The translations under genes and the position numbers were made by a program. Positions 18,395 to 26,866 of a DNA stretch of 64,000 nucleotides are shown here, one piece after another. The notes under the pieces were generated by a model. The model was not told where the DNA came from. It saw nothing but the letters and a program-made list of their open reading frames with translations, and searched no databases. Positions within the stretch are counted from its first letter, which is position 1. The number at the start of each line of letters is the position of its first letter. The stretch covers positions 52,217 to 116,216 of the forward strand of contig LT599020.1 in NCBI GenBank assembly GCA_900079685.1, written 5' to 3'. Origin of the DNA: an uncultured delta proteobacterium. GTDB taxonomy: Bacteria; Desulfobacterota; Desulfovibrionia; Desulfovibrionales; Desulfovibrionaceae.

Positions 18395-20559
18395 GCAAGC
18401 GCCTTCTTGCCCTCTCCTGGTGTATGCCTCCCATGGTGACCCCCAGGGCTATCAACGTTTCCCGCTCCCTTGCTGCGCTTAAATCTTTCGGGTGGCAGGC
18501 TGAGGTCATTGCGGGCGATCTGCCGGAATCTGAGCGTGCCCAGTTCACCTGGGGGCGATCGTTGGCTGAAAAATATAAAGACAGTTTTGCCATCCACTAT
18601 GCGCCATATGGAATGGGCAATGCGCCCGCTTTGTGGATTGACGCCGCTTTTTTAGCTGTTGCGGACAGGATTAGACAGACTGCTCCCCACGTTTTTGTCA
18701 CCTTTGCTCAACCCTTTTCCGATCATATCGTTGGCCTCAAAATCAAGTACTCTTTCCCTTCCTTGCCTTGGGTTGCACATTTCAGCGATCCCTGGACGGA
18801 CAATCCTTACGAGTCTCCGGGAGAGCGGGAATTTTTTCTGGAATGCCAGGTGGCGGAGAAGGCTGACGCCCTCGTTTTTACCACGGCGCGGACTCAAGAC
18901 CTGGTTATGAAAAAGTATCCATCCTCCTGGCTTAAGAAGTGCATTGTCGTTCCCCACGGCTTTGAAGGGCCTATTCTGATGGCTCCATCAAGGCGCGAGG
19001 GGCCGTTGCATCTTGTGCATGCCGGAGGCATTTACGGCAAGCGCGTTCCCTATGCGCTGCTTGATTCTTTGGCAACGGTCGACGCTTCCGGCAAGGTCTG
19101 CCTCCTCAGTTTCGTCGGTCCAGTGGATGCCGCTTTTATGCAACGGGCGGCAATAGTGAAGGATGCGGTGGAATTCATCCCCCCCACAACACCGGAAGTC
19201 GCCGAACGCATTGCGCAAGAAGCGGATGTGCTGCTAGTGTGTGACGCTCCGGCCCAGGAAAGTGTTTTCCTTCCAAGCAAGTTGATAGACTACCTCCCCT
19301 TGGGAATCCCTATTCTCGCGCTCACGCCAGCCAATGGAAGCTCTGCCGACCTTCTCTCGGAAGTCGGCGGCATATGCGTCGATCCCCTTGACGTTACCGC
19401 GCAAGTGGAGGTGCTACGCTATCTCGCGGCGCGCAAAACCGAAGGAACGTTGTCCAGTCTCGTTCCTGATCCCGATGTCGCGCAAAAGTATTCCATTAAA
19501 CAAACGACACGGACCCTCGCTACAATGCTGGAAAGGATGGCTTCCGATGTCCTCATCCCGGACCATCCTAAAACTTGTTTGGTCGGGGAATACGTCTGCC
19601 CGCGACATGGGGTGGCCCTCATGGCGGACGAAAGGGGGGGATGGTTATTGTGCGGACGGAATTGCACGTTCCCCGTTCAGGACGGCGTTCCCCGTTTTGT
19701 TCCAGAAGGGCCACACGCCTCGCCTTCCGAGAACCTGTGGACGACGCTTCGCAAAACACAATTGGATTCTTGGAGCGGTACCACCGTCAGTCGTGACCGT
19801 CTGACACGAATTTTGGGCAGTCTGGATCAGTTGCACGGGAAAAAGGTTCTGGAGGCGGGTTGTGGCATTGGGCGTTTCAGCGAGGTCATGCTACAGGCAG
19901 GGGCCTCATTGTATTCCTTTGATTTGTCCTCTGCGGTAGTTGCGGCTAGGGAAAACTGCATTTTTTTCCCGGATCACCACGTCTGCCAGGCAAGCATCCT
20001 TGCCATGCCGTTCAAATCGGGTTCTTTCGATGTAGTCGTCTGCATTGGCGTGGTGCAACAGACGCCCAACCCGGAAGAGACGATTGCCGCCCTCGCTGTA
20101 ATGGTCAAACCCGGTGGACGGCTTTTCATTGGTCACTACGCGCCGGACTACCCCATGTTTTTTACACGCCGGGTATTCAGATGCTTTTTGATGTGCATGC
20201 CACTGACGTTTCGTTTGCCCGTTTGCAGTAAATTACGGAAATGGTTGTGGCCGCTCCATGTAAAATTGTATGCATTGAGACGCAAACGTTTTTGGAGCCG
20301 CATATACCGATGGCTGTGCGTTGCTTCGCCTTTGGTCGACTACCAGGAGGCATATCCCCAACTTTCATCGGAAGCTTTGAGAGAGTGGGCATTTCTTGAT
20401 ATGTATGATTATTTGACGGACATGTACAAGCACCTTCGGACGACCAGTGACATCCGCAAAACACTTGAAGGGCTCGGGTTCGTTGTAGAGAGGTGCGAGT
20501 ACGCGGGAAACGGTGTCGAAGCTTCCGCGCGTAGGCCACAAGTGGGAGAGACTGCCTGA
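18391..20559 (+). CDS. Fusion protein: GT-B glycosyltransferase, zinc-ribbon-like segment and SAM methyltransferase
   Basis: The 722-residue protein has a GT4-like N-terminal half (to about 395) with HFSDPWTDNPYESP and VVPHGFEG. A Trm112-like short segment follows, with cysteines at CPRHGVAL and LLCGRNC and the phrase VQDGVPRFVPEG. The last 270 residues are a class I methyltransferase with KVLEAGCGIGRFSEVML and VVCIGVVQQTPN. One polypeptide may add a sugar and then methylate it, possibly as an end cap. ATG 18391 overlaps the upstream stop (ATGA). Start and stop both overlap asparagine-synthase genes. Confidence 0.82.
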   Translation: MSKRLLALSWCMPPMVTPRAINVSRSLAALKSFGWQAEVIAGDLPESERAQFTWGRSLAEKYKDSFAIHYAPYGMGNAPALWIDAAFLAVADRIRQTAPHVFVTFAQPFSDHIVGLKIKYSFPSLPWVAHFSDPWTDNPYESPGEREFFLECQVAEKADALVFTTARTQDLVMKKYPSSWLKKCIVVPHGFEGPILMAPSRREGPLHLVHAGGIYGKRVPYALLDSLATVDASGKVCLLSFVGPVDAAFMQRAAIVKDAVEFIPPTTPEVAERIAQEADVLLVCDAPAQESVFLPSKLIDYLPLGIPILALTPANGSSADLLSEVGGICVDPLDVTAQVEVLRYLAARKTEGTLSSLVPDPDVAQKYSIKQTTRTLATMLERMASDVLIPDHPKTCLVGEYVCPRHGVALMADERGGWLLCGRNCTFPVQDGVPRFVPEGPHASPSENLWTTLRKTQLDSWSGTTVSRDRLTRILGSLDQLHGKKVLEAGCGIGRFSEVMLQAGASLYSFDLSSAVVAARENCIFFPDHHVCQASILAMPFKSGSFDVVVCIGVVQQTPNPEETIAALAVMVKPGGRLFIGHYAPDYPMFFTRRVFRCFLMCMPLTFRLPVCSKLRKWLWPLHVKLYALRRKRFWSRIYRWLCVASPLVDYQEAYPQLSSEALREWAFLDMYDYLTDMYKHLRTTSDIRKTLEGLGFVVERCEYAGNGVEASARRPQVGETA

Positions 20560-22373
20560 TGTGTGGTATAGCCGGTATTTTTTCTTCTTTTTTCTCCCAT
20601 GAAGACGCAGAAGTTGCCACGGCGCAGATGCTCAAGGCCATGCGGCATCGCGGTCCTGACAGCAGTGGGATATTCTCCTGTGGACCATGCACGCTCGGCC
20701 ACAACCGTCTGGCCGTTATCGACACAACCAATGCCGCTTCCCAGCCCATGACGGAATCGGGCGTAACCCTTATTTTCAACGGCGAGCTGTATAATTTTCT
20801 TGAGGAACGCCGTCGACTGGAGGAAGGTGGCGACGTTTTCAAAAGTGCTAGCGACACTGAAGTTCTTTTGAAACTGTATTTGCGGTATGGGCGAGATTGT
20901 CTGGCCCGCTTGCGAGGCATGTATGCCTTCGCCCTGTGGGACAAACGAGAAAAAACTTTTTTTTGTGCCAGGGATCCTTTGGGGATCAAACCGTTTTTGT
21001 TTTCTGCCGTGCAAGGCGGTATCATTTTCGCTTCCGAGTTGAAAGGGCTTCTGGCTTCTGGCCTTGTCTCGCGTGAGCTTTCCCGCAACGCCTTGCGCTG
21101 TCTTCTTGAGAGAGGTTCTGTCTCGCAGCCTGCATCCATCCTTGCCGATGTGCTTTGGTTGCTCCCAGGACAATGTATGTCACTCCGGGAAGGCGCTTCT
21201 CCGATTTTTTCACAGTTTTCCACATTGAAGGCCGGTAAAATAAACCTAACCGGTATGCATTGGGAAGAGGTTCTTGCCTTGGGGCGCAGGTATGTTGAGA
21301 CAGCGCTTGAACGGCAGCTCATTGCTGATGTGCCGCTTGGCGCATTCCTTTCGGGAGGCGTTGATTCTTCATTACTGGTCGCTTTGATGGCTCAGCGCCA
21401 CAGTAATGTGAGCACGTTTTCTGTTGGATTTGAAAGCGGTCTTGAGACAGCCAGTGATGATGAAACAGACGATGCTGTTGAGGTGGCTCGCCACCTTGGG
21501 GTGAGGCATACAAAGGTTGTTGTCCGACAATCAGAAGTGGCTGAAGATTTGCGTGCTGTTGCAAAAGGGCTCGATCACCCTACTGTGGATGGAGTTAACT
21601 CCTGGTTTATAGCAAAAGCGGTGCGTAATGAGTTGACGGTAGCAGTCTCCGGAACTGGCGGCGACGAGTTATTTGCGGGATATCCTTGGTTTGGCGCGAT
21701 GCGGGAGTGGGAAAACGCCGCTTGGTGGCGCAAATTGCCCCGGAGCTTGCGGGGGGAAACCTTTCTTGACGTTTTCGATCAGCAATACCGGATATTCTCA
21801 GCGCAGGAAGCGGAGTTGCTCTGCCATGGTACCAGGAAGCCCAACCAAAGGTCTGACCCCTTGGAGACGGAAGAGGCGTTGACTCGTGTAACTGGGCTTG
21901 TGCTCCAAGGATACACCAGAGACCAACTTCTTGCGGATATAGACAACGCGACTATGTGGCATAGCCTTGAAGTTCGGGTACCCTTGCTGGACGAAGATTT
22001 GCTGGACTTCGCCCTTTCCTTGCCACCACATATGAAAGTAGGCACTGGAAGTGATGTTGCACCAGAAGGGTCCTATGCCGCCACAGGCGTGAAGCGGCTT
22101 CTGCTTGCCATGGCGGAACCGGCTTTGCCTGCTGGTTTTATGCTCAGAGCCAAGCGCGGGTTTACGTTACCGTTTGATGGCTGGCTGCGGGGGGGGCTTT
22201 TTCCTCAGATGGATTACCTACTCAGCGAAACAGTTGTCCGGAAGCGAGGATTTTTTGAGCCCGGAGCCGTTACGAGGGTTAAGAGGTCGTTCATGGAAGG
22301 ACGGTGCACGTGGGTTCAGCCCTGGCTTTTGCTCATGGCGGAATTATGGGCACAAGAGGTACTTGATGCCTGA
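20559..22373 (+). CDS. asnB: Asparagine synthase-like glutamine amidotransferase (second copy)
   Basis: The 604-residue protein starts MCGIAGIFSS with the glutaminase Cys2 and has MRHRGPDSSGIF, NGELYNFLEERR, the PP-loop LSGGVDSSLLVALM and SGTGGDELFAGYPW. It is clearly diverged from the copy at 16544, so it probably amidates a different substrate. The TGATG overlap with the upstream fusion gene decides the start. Two such enzymes separated by one gene suggest two amidated residues in the glycan. Confidence 0.9.
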   Translation: MCGIAGIFSSFFSHEDAEVATAQMLKAMRHRGPDSSGIFSCGPCTLGHNRLAVIDTTNAASQPMTESGVTLIFNGELYNFLEERRRLEEGGDVFKSASDTEVLLKLYLRYGRDCLARLRGMYAFALWDKREKTFFCARDPLGIKPFLFSAVQGGIIFASELKGLLASGLVSRELSRNALRCLLERGSVSQPASILADVLWLLPGQCMSLREGASPIFSQFSTLKAGKINLTGMHWEEVLALGRRYVETALERQLIADVPLGAFLSGGVDSSLLVALMAQRHSNVSTFSVGFESGLETASDDETDDAVEVARHLGVRHTKVVVRQSEVAEDLRAVAKGLDHPTVDGVNSWFIAKAVRNELTVAVSGTGGDELFAGYPWFGAMREWENAAWWRKLPRSLRGETFLDVFDQQYRIFSAQEAELLCHGTRKPNQRSDPLETEEALTRVTGLVLQGYTRDQLLADIDNATMWHSLEVRVPLLDEDLLDFALSLPPHMKVGTGSDVAPEGSYAATGVKRLLLAMAEPALPAGFMLRAKRGFTLPFDGWLRGGLFPQMDYLLSETVVRKRGFFEPGAVTRVKRSFMEGRCTWVQPWLLLMAELWAQEVLDA

Positions 22374-23541
22374 TCCAATCCGCATCTTGTTCGTTGGTGA
22401 GCTTCACAGCTCACACGCCCAAAGCTGGATTCGGCTGTTGCTATCCTCCGGGCAATTCATTGCACAGGGCGTCAGCTTGGCTGCGATGCCGGACACAGTA
22501 GATATTTTCGTCCGACGCGGCGCACCTGCCGGATCCTCCCTTGCCATGCGGTGTTTTCGCCGCTTGTTGCGGATACGTTATAAAACCTGGGCCGACTCTA
22601 TTCGTCCGGTCTATGCCTATGGAACCCCGGAAGTGGAGTTTCACGGTTTAGTAAAAAGCCTGCGGCAATTCAACCCGCAAATTGTTCATACGTTTGGCTT
22701 CACTCCAGCAGCTTTGCTGTATGAAAGCCTTCCGGAATCATGGCGCAAGGGGCGACGTTGGGTTTTGCAAACCAGGGGCGGCTCCGACGTGGCCTACACC
22801 CATAAGGACCCTGTTTGGCAAGAGTTATTCCACCGTCTGTTGCCGCAGGCTTCTGTCGTTCTCTGTGATAACTTGGAAAATTACCGGATCTTCGATGCGA
22901 TGGGAATTTCATACCACCGTTCCTCCCTGTTGCCTTTTGTCCCGGGTACGGGCGGGATAGACCTTGACGCATTTGTCCCCCTTCTGCCTTGGGAAAAGAG
23001 GGAAAATTTGCTCGTGTGGCCGAAGGCCTATGAATCTCCCTGGTCAAAAGCCCTGCCCGTGCTGGAAGGGTTACGGCTTGCATGGGATGTCATAGCTCCA
23101 GTGCGTTGTGTTTTTGCCGCTGCCGATAAAGAGGTGCGCGACCATGTCCGCCTGTTGCCGGATGCGATGCAACACAATATTTCGATTATGGAACGCATCC
23201 CTCGTGAAGATATGTTGTACCTCTTGCGGCAGGCAAAAGTTTTGCTGGCACCGTCATTGGTTGATGGTATTCCCAACAGCCTCTATGAGGCGATGGCCGC
23301 AGGAGTTGTTCCTGTGGTTTCCCCTCTGGACAGCATTAGGCCCCATTTTGCAGAAGAGGAGAATGTTTTTTATGCGCACAATCTTTACCCGGAAGAGATA
23401 GCTAGGGCTATAACCAGGGCTTTTGCTCCCCAGGGGAAGGAGTCTATTTTGCGTGCCAACAGAGAAAAGGTGGCAATTATTGCGGACAGGTCTGTTATAA
23501 CCTCAAAAGTTGTGGCTCTTTATTCCGGGCTTGTTTCATAG
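22366..23541 (+). CDS. Glycosyltransferase family 4
   Basis: The 391-residue GT-B protein begins MPDPIRILFVGELHSSHAQ and has the GT4 C-terminal features VRCVFAAADKEV, MERIPREDMLYLLRQAKVLL and APSLVDGIPNSLYEAMAAG. ATG 22366 overlaps the stop of the amidotransferase gene by eight bases; the longer open frame upstream is inside that gene. It would add one sugar to the chain at the cytoplasmic face. Confidence 0.86.
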   Translation: MPDPIRILFVGELHSSHAQSWIRLLLSSGQFIAQGVSLAAMPDTVDIFVRRGAPAGSSLAMRCFRRLLRIRYKTWADSIRPVYAYGTPEVEFHGLVKSLRQFNPQIVHTFGFTPAALLYESLPESWRKGRRWVLQTRGGSDVAYTHKDPVWQELFHRLLPQASVVLCDNLENYRIFDAMGISYHRSSLLPFVPGTGGIDLDAFVPLLPWEKRENLLVWPKAYESPWSKALPVLEGLRLAWDVIAPVRCVFAAADKEVRDHVRLLPDAMQHNISIMERIPREDMLYLLRQAKVLLAPSLVDGIPNSLYEAMAAGVVPVVSPLDSIRPHFAEEENVFYAHNLYPEEIARAITRAFAPQGKESILRANREKVAIIADRSVITSKVVALYSGLVS

Positions 23542-23738
23542 GATGGCGGTTTTTTGTTTGCGGAATATCAGCCTTCAGAAAAAAAGGGATACTGAAGGCA
23601 CGCGGTTACGTACTTGCCTTCGTAATGTTTCATTGATAATCTCTATCGGCCGCTATGCGGGAGACAATTTTTCTGGGTTTGTACTGGAGTTGCCGGGTAA
23701 TGAATTTGGCAATAGCCTACCCAAGATAGGATGCTAAA
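23542..23738 (+). other. Short intergenic region before the heptose module
   Basis: This 197-base gap is one of the few breaks between overlapping genes. A frame at 23510-23737 gives an unrecognised peptide and is probably not a gene. The gap may hold the promoter of the heptose genes, but no convincing -35/-10 pair is visible. AGGAT stands a few bases before the gmhA-like ATG at 23739. Confidence 0.4.
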
Positions 23739-24028
23739 ATGTTTACTCAAGATTTTTTTAAAGAAGTTGCTGAAATATTTAAAATTTTAGACAGTCAAGC
23801 CATTGAGGATATGGCATCAAGGCTTGCGGATGTAAGGAATGGAGGAGGGAGACTTTTTATCTTGGGAGTTGGCGGTTCCGCAGGGTCAGCTTCCCATGCC
23901 GTTAATGATTTTAGAAAGCTGGCCGGATTTGAGGCATACTCTCCGGTAGACAATGTATCAGAACTGACCGCCAGGACAAACGATGACGGGTGGGAGAGTG
24001 AGGTAGGTCGTCAAATTCGAACGCCATG

Positions 24029-24910
24029 TTAAGCGGCAATCGGCAGCTTTGGTTTCATCATCCCGCTTCTGACAAACGCCGCCGGTGAGAGATAGCCAAG
24101 TGCTGCCTGGCGTCTTTGTCGATTATAAAAAACCTCAATATACTCTGTCACATCTGTAATTGCTTCTGCCTGTGATCTGTAGCTTTTGCGATGGACCAAC
24201 TCATTCTTCAATAAGCCCCAGAAGCTCTCCATGGGGGCGTTGTCGTAACAATCCCCTTTTTTGCTCATGGAACAGATCAGACCATATGCGTGGAGCTTTT
24301 TCTGATAAGCTGCGCTGCAATACTGGCTGCCGCGATCCGAATGCAGAATCAGTCCCACAGGTGGGCGGTGGAAACGCACCGCCTTCATCAATGCAGCCAA
24401 GACAAGCCCGGTATCCATACGCTCAGCCAGGCTGAAGCCGACAATTTCCCGGCTGTGTAAATCTTTGATTCCGGCAAGATATACCCAGCCCTGCCGTGTG
24501 GGGATATAGGTTATGTCACTCACCCACACGCGGTTGTGTTCGCCCGGCGTGAAGTCACGGTTCAGAAGATTGGAAGCGACCGGCAACGCGTGATTTGACT
24601 CCGTGGTGCGGATAACCCGTCGTTTGCGCTTACAGACGAGGCCCAGTTCACGGCGGAGCTGCTTGACCTTCCAGAGGCTGACGGCACAACCGCTTGCCAC
24701 GAGTTCCCGGTGCAACCGCTCCGCGCCGTATGTGCCGCGTGTTCTCTGGTGGGCAGCCAGAACCTCGGCCTCCAGACGAGTTGTCTTGTTTGATGGGGCA
24801 GCGTCGCGTTTGAGCCAGGCGTAGTATCCACTGACAGATGCGTGCAAAACCAGGCAAATAAAACGGACAGGATATCGGTGTCGCAAAGCACTGACTGCGG
24901 CGTACCTCAC
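24029..24910 (-). CDS. IS3-family transposase OrfB (DDE integrase core)
   Basis: The 293-residue catalytic subunit has the rve DDE core: HNRVWVSDITYIPT (Asp), LILHSDRGSQYCS (Asp) and DNAPMESFWGLLKNEL (Glu). An HTH_21-like segment with TRGTYGAERLHRELVASG comes before it. The start at 24910 is a GTG overlapping the OrfA stop by four bases. The frame is -1 to OrfA and stays open back to an A7 run, so the active OrfAB transposase is probably made by -1 ribosomal frameshifting. Confidence 0.93.
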   Translation of the reverse strand: MRYAAVSALRHRYPVRFICLVLHASVSGYYAWLKRDAAPSNKTTRLEAEVLAAHQRTRGTYGAERLHRELVASGCAVSLWKVKQLRRELGLVCKRKRRVIRTTESNHALPVASNLLNRDFTPGEHNRVWVSDITYIPTRQGWVYLAGIKDLHSREIVGFSLAERMDTGLVLAALMKAVRFHRPPVGLILHSDRGSQYCSAAYQKKLHAYGLICSMSKKGDCYDNAPMESFWGLLKNELVHRKSYRSQAEAITDVTEYIEVFYNRQRRQAALGYLSPAAFVRSGMMKPKLPIAA

Positions 24911-25203
24911 AGCGACTCTTTGGCAAAGTACGCCGCCGCTTTTTTTAGAATGTCGCGCTCCATACGCAGCAGGGCGTTTTCTTTCTTCAACCGCGCCAAC
25001 TCCGCATCCTGCTCACTCACGCCCGGCTTCAAGGCGAACTCGTGCTTGTCCAGTCGGTACTGCGTAACCCAATTCGCTAAAGTTTTCATAGGAACAGACA
25101 ACCTTCGCGCTGTTTCCGTTACGCCGAAGCCATCCTCAACCGCCATGGTGACGGCTTGCTGCCTCAATTCCTGTGAATAACGTCCTCGTGGTGTTTTCGT
25201 CAT
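24907..25203 (-). CDS. IS3-family transposase OrfA (helix-turn-helix)
   Basis: The 98-residue protein has an HTH_Tnp_1 fold with GRYSQELRQQAVTMAVEDG and ETARRLSVPMKTLANWV, followed by a leucine-zipper-like C-terminus ELARLKKENALLRMERDILK. It binds the element ends and forms the N-terminal half of the OrfAB fusion. A run of seven A (complement of 24940-24946) in the codons CTA-AAA-AAA-GCG is the probable slippery site. GGAGG stands just before the ATG. Confidence 0.93.
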   Translation of the reverse strand: MTKTPRGRYSQELRQQAVTMAVEDGFGVTETARRLSVPMKTLANWVTQYRLDKHEFALKPGVSEQDAELARLKKENALLRMERDILKKAAAYFAKESL

Positions 25204-25594
25204 AGAACCTCCTCATATGGATATGAACTATGGCGTCCGTTTTTTCCAGCCTACCTCAGAGTGTGTTTGCCGCATGGCTGCAGGGATCACGCTTGGCCAG
25301 CAACGATGGACTGCTGATTTTGTCCGTAGGAGGAGGGGACGCCGAACGTAACATTAGCTCCAACCTTGTGCATGCTATCGACTATGCTAAAGCGATCGGG
25401 GCGGCAGTTACCGGAATAGTCGGGAAAGACGGCGGATATACAGCCAAACAAGCTGATGTGGTTGTTGTGGTTCCCACTGTGAACCCTGCTCACGTCACTC
25501 CTCATACAGAGTCTTGCCATTCGTACATTTGCCACTTACTGGTATCGCACCCGAAGCTGAAAATGGCGCCTACCAAATGGGAATCCGTTCTCTA

Positions 25595-26146
25595 ATGACC
25601 TGCAAGGCGGTTTTTCTCGATCGGGACGGGGTTCTGAATGTTGCCGTTATTCGGAATGGAAAAAGTTTTCCCCCTGCGGATGCGGCGAGCTTGGTGTTGA
25701 CCCCCGGCGCGAAAGAGGCAATAGAACGGATGCGTCGAGCCGGTTATTTATGTATTTGCGTTACAAATCAGCCAGATGTTGCCAGAGGCTCTCGTACTCT
25801 GGAAAATGTCGCGGCCATGAATGAAAAGGTTGCTGCCGCGCTGGCCCTTGATGACCTTTTTATGTGCACCCATGACAACGACGACCATTGCGCGTGTCGC
25901 AAGCCCAAACCCGGAATGCTTTTGGATGCAGCGGCAAAATGGGGTATTAATCTGCGAGCGAGCATCATGATCGGAGATCGAGCAAGTGATATGGAGGCCG
26001 GATTTGCGGCGGGCTGCCAGACAGTGTTTATCCCAAATCCCGAAATACTTGGGCAGAAAATCCCATCCTTTACAGTAGTGTGCAAAACACTCACCGATGC
26101 AGCGGAGTATGTCGCGATGTCGGGAAACAAAGAGAATGTATTATGA
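25595..26146 (+). CDS. gmhB: D-glycero-D-manno-heptose bisphosphate phosphatase-like HAD enzyme
   Basis: The 183-residue HAD phosphatase begins MTCKAVFLDRDGVLN, with the two catalytic aspartates, then VTNQPDVARG and the zinc-binding C-x-C region HDNDDHCACRKPKPGML typical of GmhB, and IGDRASDMEAG. It would remove the 7-phosphate in heptose synthesis. The TAATG overlap with the isomerase stop decides the start and shows both belonged to one operon before the IS insertion. Confidence 0.9.
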   Translation: MTCKAVFLDRDGVLNVAVIRNGKSFPPADAASLVLTPGAKEAIERMRRAGYLCICVTNQPDVARGSRTLENVAAMNEKVAAALALDDLFMCTHDNDDHCACRKPKPGMLLDAAAKWGINLRASIMIGDRASDMEAGFAAGCQTVFIPNPEILGQKIPSFTVVCKTLTDAAEYVAMSGNKENVL

Positions 26147-26850
26147 ACAGCTTGAATGTTAAGATATTTGCTGATGGTGCAGACAAGGCCGGAATTCTTG
26201 CAATGTACGCAAAACCCTGGATAAAGGGTTTCACCACCAACCCCACACTCATGAAAAAGGCCGGGATTACCGATTATGCCGGATTTGCTAAAGATGTGGT
26301 CCAGGCTGTTCCCGACAGGCCGCTGTCTTTTGAGGTTTTTTCAGATGATTTTGATGAAATGGAGCAGCAGGCACGCATCATCAGTGAGTGGGGCGATAAC
26401 GTCTATGTGAAGATTCCGGTGACGAACACGAAGGGCGAGTCAGCTTGTCCTTTGATCAAACGCCTTGCCGCTGCGGGAGTAAAACAAAACGTGACTGCGC
26501 TCATGACGTTGGGACAGGTGCGTGACGTCGCCGCCGCTCTTTCCGACGGACCTTCCGCATATGTTTCCGTCTTTGCGGGGCGCATCGCGGACACGGGCCG
26601 TGATCCCGTTCCCGTTATGAGCGCGGCCGTCGCCATGCTTGCGCCGTATCCGCAGCTCGAGCTTATTTGGGCCAGTCCGCGTGAACTTCTTAATATCATC
26701 CAGGCAAATGCCATTGGGTGTCAGATTATTACCGTGACCAACGACATTCTTGGCAAGTTGGGCAATCTTGGAAAAGAGTTGGAAGACTTTTCACTTGATA
26801 CGGTCAAAATGTTCCGTAACGACGCGATACAGGCGGGTTTTTCGTTATAA
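26143..26850 (+). CDS. Transaldolase (short, TalC/FSA-type)
   Basis: The 235-residue enzyme belongs to the short transaldolase/fructose-6-phosphate aldolase family. It shows GFTTNPTLMKKAGI, the Schiff-base lysine in NVYVKIPVTNTKG and the VSVFAGRIADTG phosphate-binding segment. ATG 26143 overlaps the gmhB stop (ATGA). A transaldolase in this position could supply sedoheptulose 7-phosphate, the substrate of the split isomerase, tying it to heptose synthesis; this role is inferred from position. Confidence 0.87.
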   Translation: MNSLNVKIFADGADKAGILAMYAKPWIKGFTTNPTLMKKAGITDYAGFAKDVVQAVPDRPLSFEVFSDDFDEMEQQARIISEWGDNVYVKIPVTNTKGESACPLIKRLAAAGVKQNVTALMTLGQVRDVAAALSDGPSAYVSVFAGRIADTGRDPVPVMSAAVAMLAPYPQLELIWASPRELLNIIQANAIGCQIITVTNDILGKLGNLGKELEDFSLDTVKMFRNDAIQAGFSL

Positions 26851-26866
26851 TACGTTGAGGTAGTTC

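Larger units (their letters stand above)
23999..25258 (-). mobile_element. IS3-family insertion sequence (copy A), inserted in the gmhA-like gene
   Basis: The 1260-bp element has ends TGAGGTAGG and CCTACCTCA and is flanked by the 3-bp duplication GAG (23996-23998 and 25259-25261). It encodes OrfA and OrfB on the minus strand, with OrfB in the -1 frame. It has the same length, ends and encoded proteins as copy B at 48091-49350, which lies in the opposite orientation. Confidence 0.96.
23739..25595 (+). pseudogene. gmhA: Phosphoheptose isomerase-like (SIS domain) gene split by IS3
   Basis: The 5' part (23739-23998) encodes VNGG-type SIS start segments including LFILGVGGSAGSASHAVNDF. The 3' part (from 25262) continues in frame with VFAAWLQGSRLASNDGLLI and SVGGGDAERNISSN. 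Removing the 1260-bp IS3 element and one GAG copy restores a 197-residue frame. The intact enzyme would convert sedoheptulose 7-phosphate to D-glycero-D-manno-heptose 7-phosphate, the first step of GDP-heptose synthesis, matching the phosphatase, transaldolase, kinase and nucleotidyltransferase genes nearby. As it stands the isomerase is inactivated unless another copy exists in the genome. Confidence 0.9.

Noticed and set aside
24160-24435. 91-residue frame antisense to IS3 OrfB, present in both copies
   Set aside because: Its repetition reflects the duplicated IS, not an extra gene.
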